Source: Gliomastix tumulicola
Lineage: Eukaryota; Ascomycota; Sordariomycetes; Hypocreales; Bionectriaceae
Direction: 5' to 3'
Length of the DNA stretch: 64,000 nucleotides
NCBI GenBank assembly: GCA_001599755.1
Contig: BCHX01000003.1
Location: 3,011,289-3,075,288, forward strand
The position numbers and the translations under genes were made by a program. The notes under the pieces are model-generated. The model was not told the DNA's origin and made no database searches. It saw only the letters and a program-made list of their open reading frames with translations. Below are positions 22,661 through 34,188 of this stretch, piece after piece (the first letter of the stretch is position 1; every line of letters starts with the position of its first letter).

Positions 22661-25315
22661 AAATCACACACCACACCCCCCCGGGCCACACTAAGGAGAG
22701 GACCAGGTTACTGGAAGCCTTATTTCTCTTAGACTCGGGTCTCATCAGCGGGGTTTTCACTCTCCCGCACAGGGTCTGTTTCTAAGTGGGGACTGTACAT
22801 ACGCCGCAAATCTCGAGCACGGTCTGTTGGCCTACAAGAGAACCAACAGAGACAAAAGAGATGATGAGTCGAGGTCAAGGGGCACACATGTGACACGAGG
22901 GCACACATTCGTCAGGTCCGACACGTATCAGTCTGACGCGAATGCGGCTCAAACAAGTTAAAGTAAGGTCAGCCGGCTCGAACACCTACAGGAGTTGGTG
23001 GAGGAGTGATGCAGTGCCAAGAGAGGGGAGTCAAAAACTCGACTGGGCTCTGGGGCCACCTTCATCTGCTGTGGACTGTCGGCTGCAGTCGTCGGCCATC
23101 CTGGCATCACACGAATGAGAAGGGCCGTCCCTAATTTGTCGCGGGCTTTGCTCAGTCTGTCGATCTCTGACATGCAGCTGATGCCATCGTATTTCTCCAT
23201 AGTGCCGGCAAGGCTAGAGCAACTTAGCTTGCCGACGGAGCCTGTGATAACGAACTCGACCCGGTCGACGCCACGCAAGCCTCCTTGCACACTTGCATGA
23301 GTTGCGCGCGCACAGAGACAGATGGATTCAGAAAGTCGGTGTCCCACAACCATGTCGCGCCGAATACTTTCATCTGCGATGGGCGAGTACTTGTCAATCC
23401 GCGGATCTCTAGGATGTGCGCCCGTCGGCATTGATTGGGCGTTCCCTAGTTGGCCTTAGCTGCTGTGACGTCCAATGAGAGTTTCGGGTTCCTGCGATCA
23501 CGGCCCCGAGGGAGAGCGTGATCAGCGAATCAAGAGGCAGACGACAGCCGAGAATAGATGCTGGCAGCTTTTTTTTTTTTTTTTTTTTGGCCTCCGAAAA
23601 AGTGCGTACATGCAGTGGACGCAACCTGCGAGAGCAGTGGGACCGCGCGCGCAACGACTTGCAAGTTGGAGGTCCGGGCTTTTGTCTACCGTATTCAAGG
23701 AGATAAGAAAGCTCGGGAAGACCAACCCCTGCTCCATTCTGGACCGATTCCCCTTTTAGACGCGGCGACTGGTCATAGCTTGGTTTGTGTAACCCATCCT
23801 CGAGCTCAGGTCCCAGAAACTCAGCACTCTTCCCCCCTCCATTGGTTGGGTTTTATTTTCTGCCTGAACACCCTCATTTCACCCAATGTAGGGGTACTTT
23901 TGCGTGTGCTGAGAGGAGACGTGGTTTTCCAGGCTGTTGGCAGGCACGTGCACGACCTTCTGGTATGAGTCGGTGCGGCACAGCTTGTGCGACCAAGGAC
24001 AACTCACCAGACACTGGACTTTGCTGGCCACGATTGGGTGCCTTGTCCGCAGGTGCTGCAGCAATCCGAGTCAGCGTGAAATCATTGCGGCTGACTGAGA
24101 CCTGGCTTACGGGCAGCCCCTTCACCTATCAGCAGGTCTTGCTGCATTCCATTCTGCACTAACAGACTGACCGACTCGGGTGGCTTGGGTTCACACCAGG
24201 GTCGTTGATCACCGCACCGCCTTTTTGACGCCATACCCGCTTCCCCTCCTGTTGCCGTGCCGCGGCGCGATGTGGTGCGATGCTGGCAGCTCGCATCGAG
24301 TCCTCTCCTCTCTATCAAGTACTTGCCTAATGGGTACCGCACGCAACCCCTCTTCCCTGGCCTCGTAAGTCACGGTTGACTGTGCTTTTACCGTGCTCAC
24401 GCCGGGTTGTGTGGTATTATTCGTGGCCCCATCCGTCCCGGCGCCCCGTAGGGAGTCCAATCACCGCGAGCCACCGGGGGTTTGGACGGTTCTGTGCCGC
24501 AATAATCATGTATGGAGGACCAACAGGTTATCACGAACCCATTCGAGATTTGCTTGGCGTGAGGCGTTCTCATAATTTTCCTGTGCCCCTGTGCCCCTGG
24601 CTGGAAATGTCGGGTCTTGTGCAATTATCCCCCCCTCTAGCACTCCTAAGACCGCACTAGGGTCGGCCATCAATCCAAGACTTGCAGAGACTGGGTGCCG
24701 GGGTTCTTGATAATTATAGCAGCAACCTGCTATTAGCACTGGAAGACTCCTGGACGGTTCCCAGCCCGGGATGCTCGACTATAGCAGCTATCCAAGGCCA
24801 TATCACATATCGCAGCTAGTGCACCCGAGGGCCAGGTAGCTCACGAATCATTGACATCATGGAGGTCCCGACTGGCGGCGCGGATGTGAAGGCGATATCC
24901 CTGGCGCCCGCCCTAAGGCAGAACCCAAGCCAGCCCAATAACCACGGTTACGATGACGGGGCTCGCTCGCTGGGGTATCGGAGTTCTTGTGCTGACAGGG
25001 AGCTGATTCTCTCCCCAGACTGCTCAACGGACGAGGGAGATTCAAGTTATCCAGCGTCATAACGTTAAGATCCGGCGGCCGACACGTACCCGACGGACGT
25101 TGGACCCTCGTAGAGTCGAAATTCGATCCCCTGATGTGATGCTCTCTCTCTCTCCAGGTCCCACTAACCCACCCGCCCAGGAGCTCACAGCCCACTAAAA
25201 GGCAGGCAGACCAGGGCACCCGACCTTGCCTTGCCAGGTTCTCAACCGACCTAATCATACCGGTAACCAATCCAGTCGCTGCAAGCGTCAGGATGCACTG
25301 GAAGATGCGCGGCAC

Positions 25316-25343
25316 AGCACGGAGCACGGAGCACGGAGCACAG
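25316..25343. repeat. 7-bp tandem repeat (AGCACGG)4
   Basis: Three exact AGCACGG units followed by AGCACAG. Confidence 0.85.
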
Positions 25344-26374
25344 AGCCAGGCGGCGAGTGCATGTAGTGGTACATGGCGGTGCATTCTGCTCAATCTCATC
25401 TGCATTCTCACCATGCAGTCACCATGTAGGTAAGGTAGCCCCAGGGTGGGGTGCTGGGCCTGCTGGCTGCCGACATGTTTCTCTTGCTTACCAGTACCTG
25501 AGCGTGCCATTGAGCACCACCAGGCGTGCCGTCAGACGAGAGGTGTCTCTGAGGTATCCTGCAGTGGACGGTACTCACTGCCGAGCTTTCAGATTGGCTG
25601 CATGTCTCGTTTGGAAGGAAGGAGAGCTGGGGCAGGTCTGGCCAGATAGGAGAAGGCACGGCCCCCTGTACGCCTGCCTCAGCGGCACAATTGGGTGTAA
25701 GGGAAGGAGGGGAGGTACATTACCGTGCCTGAGGTACACCCACTGTACCTGCCTGGCGGGCGACATGGATGCTTCTGGTAGTTGGTACCTTAACTTGGAA
25801 GGGAGACATGGGGCTTGCTTGCTTGTGGTAGGTAAGGTAGGTACCTCGACTTCCAAGCCTGCCCCGAGCCTCGGGGAGTGAGGAAATGAAGTCCAAGTCT
25901 TTTCTGTACCTTGCATCGCATCAGCGCCCCATGGCGCACAGCCCAAACTTCCAAGTTGCACCATCGTGTCCGTGTGTGTGCATGGAGTCGCAGCCACCCA
26001 CCCTCCCGCACACCCCCCTCCTGGGCCATGTGTGGCCGGCTTGGGAGTCTCAGCCCGATCACCTCGATGGCTGGCTATCCAGACATCCCTTGCGCTAGGT
26101 GGCATACACCTGACCCCGGACGCCATCTACGACAAGCCTGACCTGGCCATTGGCCCGTTGCCGTCTGATCTCCCCCTCCTCTCCTTCCCCTAAACAGATC
26201 GTGGCGGCAAGCCGACCGTGCTACTATCAGAGTCGGTAAGGCCAGGGCGAGGGGGGGAGGTGCAATACCGCAGTGCGCCCCAAGAAGCAATATGGGAGTC
26301 AAGCCACGCCAGCCCACGATCGCCGCCGTTGACAACCCTGTCGAGGCCTGTCCTGGCTCCTCTTTCGAACTGCC

Positions 26375-26455
26375 GGGGGGGGGGGGGGGGGCACTGGCCC
26401 CGGGACCGAGGGGGGGGGGGGGGCGCGAACCACCCGCCGAGGGGGGGGGGGGGGG
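26375..26455. repeat. Three poly-G tracts (G17, G14, G15) within 81 bp
   Basis: Runs lie at 26375-26391, 26410-26423 and 26441-26455 on the plus strand. Such DNA can form G-quadruplexes and commonly breaks polymerase and assembly, which fits the adjacent gap. Exact run lengths are unreliable. Confidence 0.85.
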
Positions 26456-26475
26456 AGGCAGGCAAGACAAACATG

Positions 26476-26575
26476 NNNNNNNNNNNNNNNNNNNNNNNNN
26501 NNNNNNNNNNNNNNNNNNNNNNNNNNNNNNNNNNNNNNNNNNNNNNNNNNNNNNNNNNNNNNNNNNNNNNNNNNN
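26476..26575. other. Assembly gap of exactly 100 N
   Basis: One hundred N, a conventional placeholder for a gap of unknown size. The 35 bp on its left (26441-26475: G15 then AGGCAGGCAAGACAAACATG) are repeated exactly on its right (26576-26610). This suggests overlapping contig ends rather than missing DNA. Confidence 0.95.
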
Positions 26576-26610
26576 GGGGGGGGGGGGGGGAGGCAGGCAA
26601 GACAAACATG

Positions 26611-27211
26611 TCGTACCAGCTAGCCTGGCCGACAGGGAAATGGGACGACCGACCAGCCAGGCATGGACTGACATGACAGTATGACATTGGGTCTGCACCA
26701 CACGCCTCCATGCTACCTACACGTTGCATGCAACACTCTACATGAGAACAGACTGAGCGACGTCTCCCTCCCACGTCGGGTAGGTATACTGTCTCGAGCA
26801 CTCACCCGCTTTCCTCAGCTCTATGTTTGTCATAAGTCTCCATCTATATCTCTTAGACACTCCCGCTCTTTAACTACAACCACATCCCCTTCGACATACA
26901 TATGTACTCTTCTTACACACACACACACACACACACACCTACGCACGCTCTCTCACACACACACACGGCCAGACACACGGACGCACTTGCACTCACACGC
27001 TCACACACTCGCTCACACCGGGACCACTTTACTTACACAGACGCCGCTTTGCTATTTTTGCCCTCCAAAAATAATCGCCCTGCCCGACTGCGTCGCATCC
27101 CCCTACCGCTTCGGCCGGCCAGCCTGCCTGCTTGCTGCGTTCCCAGCCTATACATGCCTGTTGCCCAGTAGCTCCCTGGCCCGGCTCGCCGCTCGGAGAC
27201 TGTGCCTGCCA

Positions 27212-27243
<32 letters not shown>

Positions 27244-27549
27244 TACCCATCCTATCCCATCCCATCCCATCCATCCCGCCTTGCCTCCATGATCCATATG
27301 GTCCTATTCCCCGAGACAATCTGTCAGGGGGCGGTGCACTGCTAAGTTTGGGTCGGGTTGGTTGGTTCAGGTTGTGCTTCCTTCCCGTCCCGTCCCGCCT
27401 CTTATCACCGACGCTGCCTCTCTCTAGTGCAGTACGGCACTGTCCGGTACATTGTTGTGCTGGGTTGTGCTGTGCTGTGCTGTGCTGTGCTGTGCAAGGC
27501 CAGACGCTCTTATTTATATACATCAAGTCTTCCATTTCCAGCATCCGCC
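26611..27549 (+). promoter_or_regulatory. Microsatellite-rich promoter and leader of the C2H2 transcription factor gene
   Basis: The region upstream of the ATG at 27550 holds (AC)12 at 26915-26938, CACA-rich sequence to about 27020, (CTGC)n at 27213-27242, CCCAT repeats at 27250-27280 and (TGTGC)6 at about 27464-27495. No gene is recognisable. The CT-rich character and closeness to the start codon suggest a promoter and 5' UTR. Confidence 0.55.
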
Positions 27550-30500
27550 ATGGCGAGCCTTAAACAGATCATGAATGCCGATGAGGACAGCCCTGATCCC
27601 GACTCCCATAAAAGGGCCCAGCACTCAGCTTCTTCCTCCTCTCGACCTTCTGTCTCGACAACTTCGGCGCCAGCTCAGCCTCCAGCTTCAGCTTCAGCTT
27701 CAGCAGTAGGCCCAAGCTACACCCCTTCCTTCAACTACGCCCTCCCATCGTCATCCTCCTCGGCGTATACCTTCAACCCCCAATCGACAACGACGCCGTC
27801 TCGAAGCCCATATCCCTTCGCCCCCGACGCTCCAGCTCCCTCATCCTCCTACTCCCCCAGCTCAGCACCATCAGGTGGTAGGCGTGTAAGCAGCACCAGC
27901 ACGGAATCAATGGACTCACACTACCAGTCCCAGGGCTACGCCCGGGAGTATGATGACATTTCGAACCCTGCTGGGTCTTCGCAATCCCATGGCTCAGGGC
28001 AAGGCGGCAACAGCGGTGGCCAGCGAATGACACCTGTCACTGGCCGACCGAGCAAGGCGATGAAAGGGAGGCCAGTCCACATCTGCGAGCTGTGCCAGCC
28101 ACCCAAGGTAGGCAACCTCCGACCTGTCCAGTCTCTTCTTGCACCGTGCTGGTCCAGACTAACATGGCGCTTTCCTAGGCCTTCACAAGAGCTGAACATC
28201 TGAGGTCAGGCGAGCCATTGCTACCCCTCCAAGCTGTCTCGACTCGTCGTGCCCTAGACCTTTTTGGCTAACCGTTTGCTCCGAATCACAGACGCCATCA
28301 GCCAAGCCATTATCCTCCGACATTGGCTTGTAACATTCCTGGTTGCGACCGAGTCTTTTGGCGCCAAGATCTGCTGGATCGTCATCGTCAAAAACAGTAC
28401 GTTTTTCTGCGAGTGACGAGCGTGATCGTATCGATATCTGTGATCAGTTCTAACGGAAGAAAAGTAACCAAGATGGCTCCTTGCCCGATGATGGGACTCC
28501 TCATCTGCCACACGACACCGACGAATCTCCTCCCTATACAGGCTCCGCGCAAATGCCATACGACAACCCGCCACCGGCCCCCCTCCTTCAGGGCGGGACA
28601 CAGCAGTCAATGCAGCCTGGAGGCTGGCAACATCCTCCAGGAAGCATGCCGGGCGGCACATCCGCCCCGGACAGCAGCCAGCCTCCTCCTTGGGGCCCCT
28701 TTCCCCCGACGGATGCCTGGAGTTATCCTCAAGAGGGGATCCCTCGAACGCACGACTTGCCAATGAGCCTTCCAACGGTCTACTCGGGCCTGTCGACATA
28801 TGACAATAATCAGCTTTCAGATGCGACTTTCGCAGGATATGATGATCCCTTCACTCATAACCCTCCCCATACCACAGTTCGTAGTCTTCCCCTTACACTG
28901 GCTGTGGGACCATCATCTGAGAGTTTAGTCACATTCCAGTCGGCGGCACCGGCACGGCCAGTAGAAGGCACTCTGTCATGTGGTGGCTCGAGAGGCGGGC
29001 GGCCAGATCCGCTGGCGGTGGCAGCGTTGATGATGCCAACGTCGTTGAGCGAAGAGGCTCGGAAAACCATCCCAACCTACATCAACGTGTACTGGAATAA
29101 GGTACATCCGACATGTCCCCTCATCCACAAACCGACTTTCGACGACGAAGAGACGAGTAGATCGCGAAGTTCGGAAATGTGCGAACAGAAAGAACTGCGC
29201 AAGTGTGCCATGGCGGCCATCGCTACTCAGTTCCTCGAGGATAAGGTCCATCGCGTCCACGGCGATGAGCTGTGTGGCCATGCCTGGTATCAATCGATTG
29301 AGGTAAGGTCTCCAGAATAGGGAATTTCCCCCCTTTCCCTGATCCATAGCTTTCGCGAACGAACCCTGACAAAGTGACCTAGCATAAGCATTCTGAGGCC
29401 TGGACTCTGGAGACCATGCAAACTTTACTCCTATGCGAGTATTATGCTCGGTTCCGTGGAAAGAGGAGAACATCTCACTTGGCATCCTCTCAGTTCCGTC
29501 TGTTGTACCAAAATGTGAGTGTGACTCCTGTTGCTCGCAATTGTGCTTCGCTCGCCGCGAGCCACGGGGTTTCGATTGGCTGGGTGTAGGTGTAGTGGCA
29601 GTCTGGGCTGATTTGCATCTCTTCTCTTAGATTGCGTCTTATAGCGACATATTTGCTCCCGTCTCGACAAGCGGGAATGGAGCCCAGTCTTGGAAGAAAT
29701 GGATTCACATAGAATCGAGACGAAGAATCCTGGCTGCTTGTTTTCTCCTGGACACCCACAGCTCGCTCTATTTCAAACAACCTCCCGTCTCAATACAAGG
29801 GCTGGACTATGCGTCGGTCTCGAGGCTTCACATCCCGTTGTCGATGGGGATGAATGATCTCTGGGACGCAGCCAACCACCGCAGTTGGAACAGCCTGGCA
29901 AAGCACAGCCCGAAGTTGACGTACCTCAGCACTGCGCTGGTACCGTCTTTGACGGCAGAAGACATCGCTCAGGCGCCCCCTTTCGATGCGGCCATCATGC
30001 TCGCTGGGTGTATTCTCCAGTTGCGGGCTGTGCAGAACTCGGGCCGCATGAGCAGCAGAAACCCCAACCTCTCAATAAGTCCAGAGGTAGCCCATTTGAG
30101 AAGCTTGTTTCGGGGCTCAGGAACCGCGAATGCGTATCTGGCTTTCCACCATGCGCCATTGCGCGAGGTCTTGTCCGTCTCTGGTGATAGCTGGCTGTTC
30201 AACGAGAAGATTTTGCTGCCCAGGATCTGGAACGAGCATAGGAAGACACTGGCCAGCTGGAGCACATCTAACGAAGCGACTGTGGCCGTGTACTTTGCCG
30301 TCCGCGGCATAGCATCGTTTCTCAACCTGTCCCATGAGACGGCTGAGGATGTCCACGCAGCTCTCGTTGCCGGGAGGCTTGTGACATGGACAGACATATC
30401 TGACTACTGGGGCCTCTACGTTTGCACGCTCATCTGCTGGGCCTGGGGTCAGGGTGTCACGACGTCTCGAGCGGAGCGCAAGACCGATGCGTCTAAACGA

Positions 30501-30704
30501 AACGCCATCAGCTGGGTCCTAGCGGTCGGGGCGTCCGACGTGCAGGATCTCAGCGAATGGGCGGGACGGGGGCAGACACGAGCCCTCATCTGCCTTGTCC
30601 AGGACATACTCGAACGAGGCTGCCCGAGCGGTCGAAACAGGATGTTCTGCGACGCGGTGGGCGTGCTCAAGAAATTGGGCGATCGAGCGGCTGTTGGTTT
30701 CTGA
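27550..30704 (+). CDS. C2H2 zinc-finger transcription factor with fungal-specific (fungal_trans) domain
   Basis: Exons 27550-28107, 28179-28204, 28292-28396, 28465-29302, 29383-29514 and 29631-30704 give 910 aa. A Ser/Pro/Ala-rich N-terminus leads to two fingers: C179-x2-C182 with H197-x3-H201, and C208-x4-C213 with H226-x3-H230. A Pro-rich linker follows, then a fungal_trans (middle homology) region starting near IPTYINVYWNKVHPTCPLIH. The arrangement resembles AmdX-like fungal regulators with two C2H2 fingers. It should be a nuclear DNA-binding regulator; its targets are unknown. Three introns fall inside the finger coding region: finger 1 is spread over exons 1-3, and His230 exists only after splicing (CA|T). 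The family is certain; the specific orthologue is not. Confidence 0.88.
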
Positions 30705-33700
30705 GTAGGACTTGAGTACGGAGGTACTTGGAAGGCTGGTATCGTTCCGGGCTTATAACGATGCGGTGAAATGGCGATAGAGTTCGATTTCAAAGAGGAT
30801 GATATGATGAGATATGACCTGGACGGCTGGATGGACGAAGTTATGAACTCAGACAAGCAAGTAAATGCTATTAATGAAGGTCTGGGAAGGGGGCAATGTG
30901 GAGAATACTACTAGTTAGATGCCGGCGGCCGTGAAAGAGATACTGAGAGAAAGGAAGAGGGTGGTAGGTAGCAGCAAGCAGAGGCATCTCCTACAGACAT
31001 TTCCCTTCTGCTAAGGTGGGACAGGATGGATCTAAATATGAACACCGCACCTTTCATCAAAAGCCGTTCCGATCGTGTCTTCGGTTCCATCCTTCGGGCT
31101 GACTGCAACGTGTGAGGTCGGCTGTGCGCCATGTCGGAAAGAATTACGATCAAAGCTCCGTTGGCCGCAAACTGGCCGCGTTTACACCTACCTCCTCGCG
31201 TCCTCCCACACTATACTTGGAACTTGGGGGATATATGAGATACGCAGATGATACGGGATTTTGCTGTTGGGGACGAATGAGACAAATAGGCAGGTGGTCG
31301 GTCGGTGGTAGCCCTATACGGTCCATGCATTCCGTCCGTGATCAATGCTACTTCGTGTAAGGACCGAGGATGGCCGTCTTGTCTTTTTCAGGGGTCGTCG
31401 GGCAAGGCGACGGGAATGCCACGTCTGCTGACTGTCCACGGACCGCAGGTATGCTAAAATAAGTAATAACTAATACCTGTTACCTTGTACGCTCAGTGGA
31501 GGATCAAGTGAGTGCTGACTACGATGCGGTGCGCCCTGTGATTTTGCGGCTGGCCCCGTGGGTGGTGCAGGGGGACTTGGTCACGTCAGTCATGGTTTGG
31601 TGATCGATGACGCAGGCATGCGTGACGACCATTTCTGGCATAATATTCGATATGCCGCGCGGTGAAAAGAGAAGGGGGAGAAGGGGAGAAACACAAGAGC
31701 GGGAGGACTGCGGATGTTTCGGTCGGTCGCGGGCTTGCGAGCAATTGGGGCAGCGGGCGTTCGGTTCTTCTAGAGGGGCCGATGGGGAGGGCGAACTAGT
31801 TGGCTGGCGTGGTGGGCTGGCGGGGGAGGATCTGGATCTATAGGGCACTTCGGGGGGCGAGGTTGGAGGTTGAGAGAGAGAGAGGGAAGTGAGGGAGAGA
31901 GGGAAGTGAGGGGAAGTTTGCTGAGATCATGATCAATGATGATGGTGTGTGGTGATGACGACGGTGACGGGGGGCTTGGAACGGGCATTATTATTGATCG
32001 ACCGCCTAGTCTTGCCGTGCCTCTTGGTTCCCTCCCCCATGAGACACGTCTGCGGCGACGGGGAGACGTAATCAGTGAGGCATAGCAGGTTGGCGGTGTT
32101 GTCAGCCAAGGCACTCAACTCAGCAGGTGATCCTGGAGTGTTTTTTGTGTGTTGGGACTTGGGAAGGGCTTACAGAGGAAGGCTGTCAAATGCCCAGAGC
32201 TTGGCGCGCCCGTGAGAGCGCCGCTGTCTGATATCGAGTGTTGGCGCTGGGGAAAAAAAGAGATGGAGTCTGTTCTCTTACAAGTAACCTGACGCTTCTG
32301 TCCCGGAGTTAGGGGATGGAGGACGGCCCGCGCACGAGTAATGTAATAATAATAATAATAATACTCATGGCATCAGCGAGAGAAATATAATTAGTCGCAG
32401 TCTCGAGAGCAGCAAAGAGCAGCAACAAGCAACATGGAATGTACATCGGAGCGGGTTTCAGATGAGCATGCGACACTCGACAGGCTCTGCGGAGTAATGG
32501 CAGGGTTGGCGGGNTTTCCAGAGGGCTAGCGGTGCTTCCAGAGTCTCTAGGCGTGATCTCGACCGTTCACAAGGGCCGATGCCTCGGATCAGAGTGCCGT
32601 GCCCAGACATGGGTTAGCAGTGCAGTGCAGTGCAATGCTGCTTTGCTGCTCTGCCCAGGGCCAAGGTACAGGCTCGATAAGCAAGCAGTACATACTTACT
32701 AGTAGTAGTTGTTTACTGTCACGTTGGCCAATATTTCGCTCTCCATCTCGATTAGTCGCCCTTCGGTGCTGCGTAGCCGAGTTCTGACAGGGAGGATTCA
32801 CTGCGTGTATCTCGCTGCTGCGGAAGGCGCGAAGTGGTACCTGGGTACCTGCCTCATATCCTCAAACGACTCAGGGAGCCCGCTGATTGGAACGGGCTTG
32901 GCCTGGCCTGAGCAGGTGCTTTCCAGGCTCCTTCCCCGGGCGCGAGCCGCACCTGTCCCAGCGCCTGTAGCCTGTAGTAATAATGGAATATTATTAGTGC
33001 CGGCACCTCTTCATTTCCCCCCGTCTCAGCTCGCTCTCAGCTCTCGCTTCTCTTTTCTACTTCTTCTGGGGGCAATTGACTCTTCTTTCTTCTTCTTCGT
33101 TCTCCCTCCCTTTTTTGGTATTTTCCTGTGCTCTTTTTTTTGTACAGCTACTCCAACTCCAACTGTCCTTCCCGCGTCTCCAGCCTAAAAAATCCGACCC
33201 GCAGCGCTGGCCGTCTCGCCTGTTAGCCCGCCATCTACAGCCATCTCGATACAGTCCCCCAGACGACACGCGCGCACGCGAGACGTTTTGAAATCTACGC
33301 TGGCTTTGATACATTGAAGAAAAGGGGCAACGCATGTGAAAAGGGGGCCTTTGCTAGAATCAGCCCCCTCCCCGAGAGCGATAAATACGGAACAGCGGCA
33401 ACGCATACGACACTACCCGTTACGGACGAATTCGACATTGGATTGGATTTATCCCAAAAAAAAATTCCCGGCAGGGTATCGTCGATCATCGGCCGAAACG
33501 AGAAGCAACGGGCTCTACACCCAATCACCTCGATCGAATATTTACAATTCGCCAACGGTCGCCAGCCGAAAGCTTCCTGCCATACCTGCAGCTCCCTTAT
33601 GCTGGCCTGAGCTAGGAGCTTGGTGTTGCTCGAACTGGCGTCATCAGACTTCCTGGTGCAGCACCTGCGACCAACCAGATAGGGAGAGTGTAGTGTGTCC

Positions 33701-34188
33701 GAGTGCGAGGGCAGCGCGACGTGACGCAACGCACTGCAGCGCACACTGAGGCAGCCGATCGATCCGTTGAAGTGCTGGGTCTTGGCCGGTGTCTTGGAAG
33801 CTTGACATTCCTCTCTGAGCGTGTGCCCTGCTTTGCTTACCCTGACCTGACACAAGACCGCGCGGCATTGGTCTGGTTCTAAGAGGTGACGCTCGTGGAG
33901 CCCACCAATACGACGCACTACTGGACTCCCTAAGCCACTGTTACGCTGCTCACTTCAACCCCACCAATCGCCGAGCCCATTCCACTCGTCTGCAGGTTCC
34001 AGCAGTTGGTAGTCTGGAGGAGGCTTACAGCGGCTGTACCGCCCCAAGCTCCAGGTGCCTCGGACACTTTCGACCGCCCGCCTCAGCCTAACGGGCCTAC
34101 CCTACCACCGACCTAGGTACCCTTTTAGCTTACAGTGGAGGGCGGGCCAGCAGCCAGCTGAGCTCCCGCTAGCTATTTCGTCACCGCC
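30705..34188. other. Intergenic: transcription-factor 3' region and psd2 upstream region
   Basis: About 3.5 kb without a recognisable gene. Minus-strand open frames at 31519-31848 and 31770-32114 start with GTG, not ATG, and look like chance. An (AAT)n run lies at 32345-32362 and one ambiguous base N near 32514. At 33045-33145 a strongly CT-rich block resembles a core promoter, so psd2 may have a leader of about 1 kb, possibly spliced. Confidence 0.45.

Larger units (their letters stand above)
18662..26375. other. Gene-poor region, no recognisable gene
   Basis: About 7.7 kb with no open frame that resembles a protein family and no splice-linked exon series that I can defend. Base composition is ordinary, without the AT-richness of RIP-mutated repeats. 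It holds small tandem arrays (19706-19733, 22002-22039, 22127-22215, 22637-22660, 25316-25343), T20 at 23569-23588 and a cluster of GGTACC-like motifs at 25.4-25.85 kb. The largest ATG-started frame (24857-25510, minus, 217 codons) runs through a tandem repeat and looks spurious. Confidence 0.55.

Noticed and set aside
24857..25510. 217-codon minus-strand frame beginning with ATG
   Set aside because: It translates the AGCACGG tandem repeat and CT microsatellite, with no domain and no leader-like context.
26075..26801. Open frames crossing the N gap
   Set aside because: They contain undefined residues and poly-G translations and have no biological meaning.
31519..32114. Two overlapping minus-strand frames
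   Set aside because: Both begin with GTG, are low in complexity (Pro/Ser) and have no splice partners.
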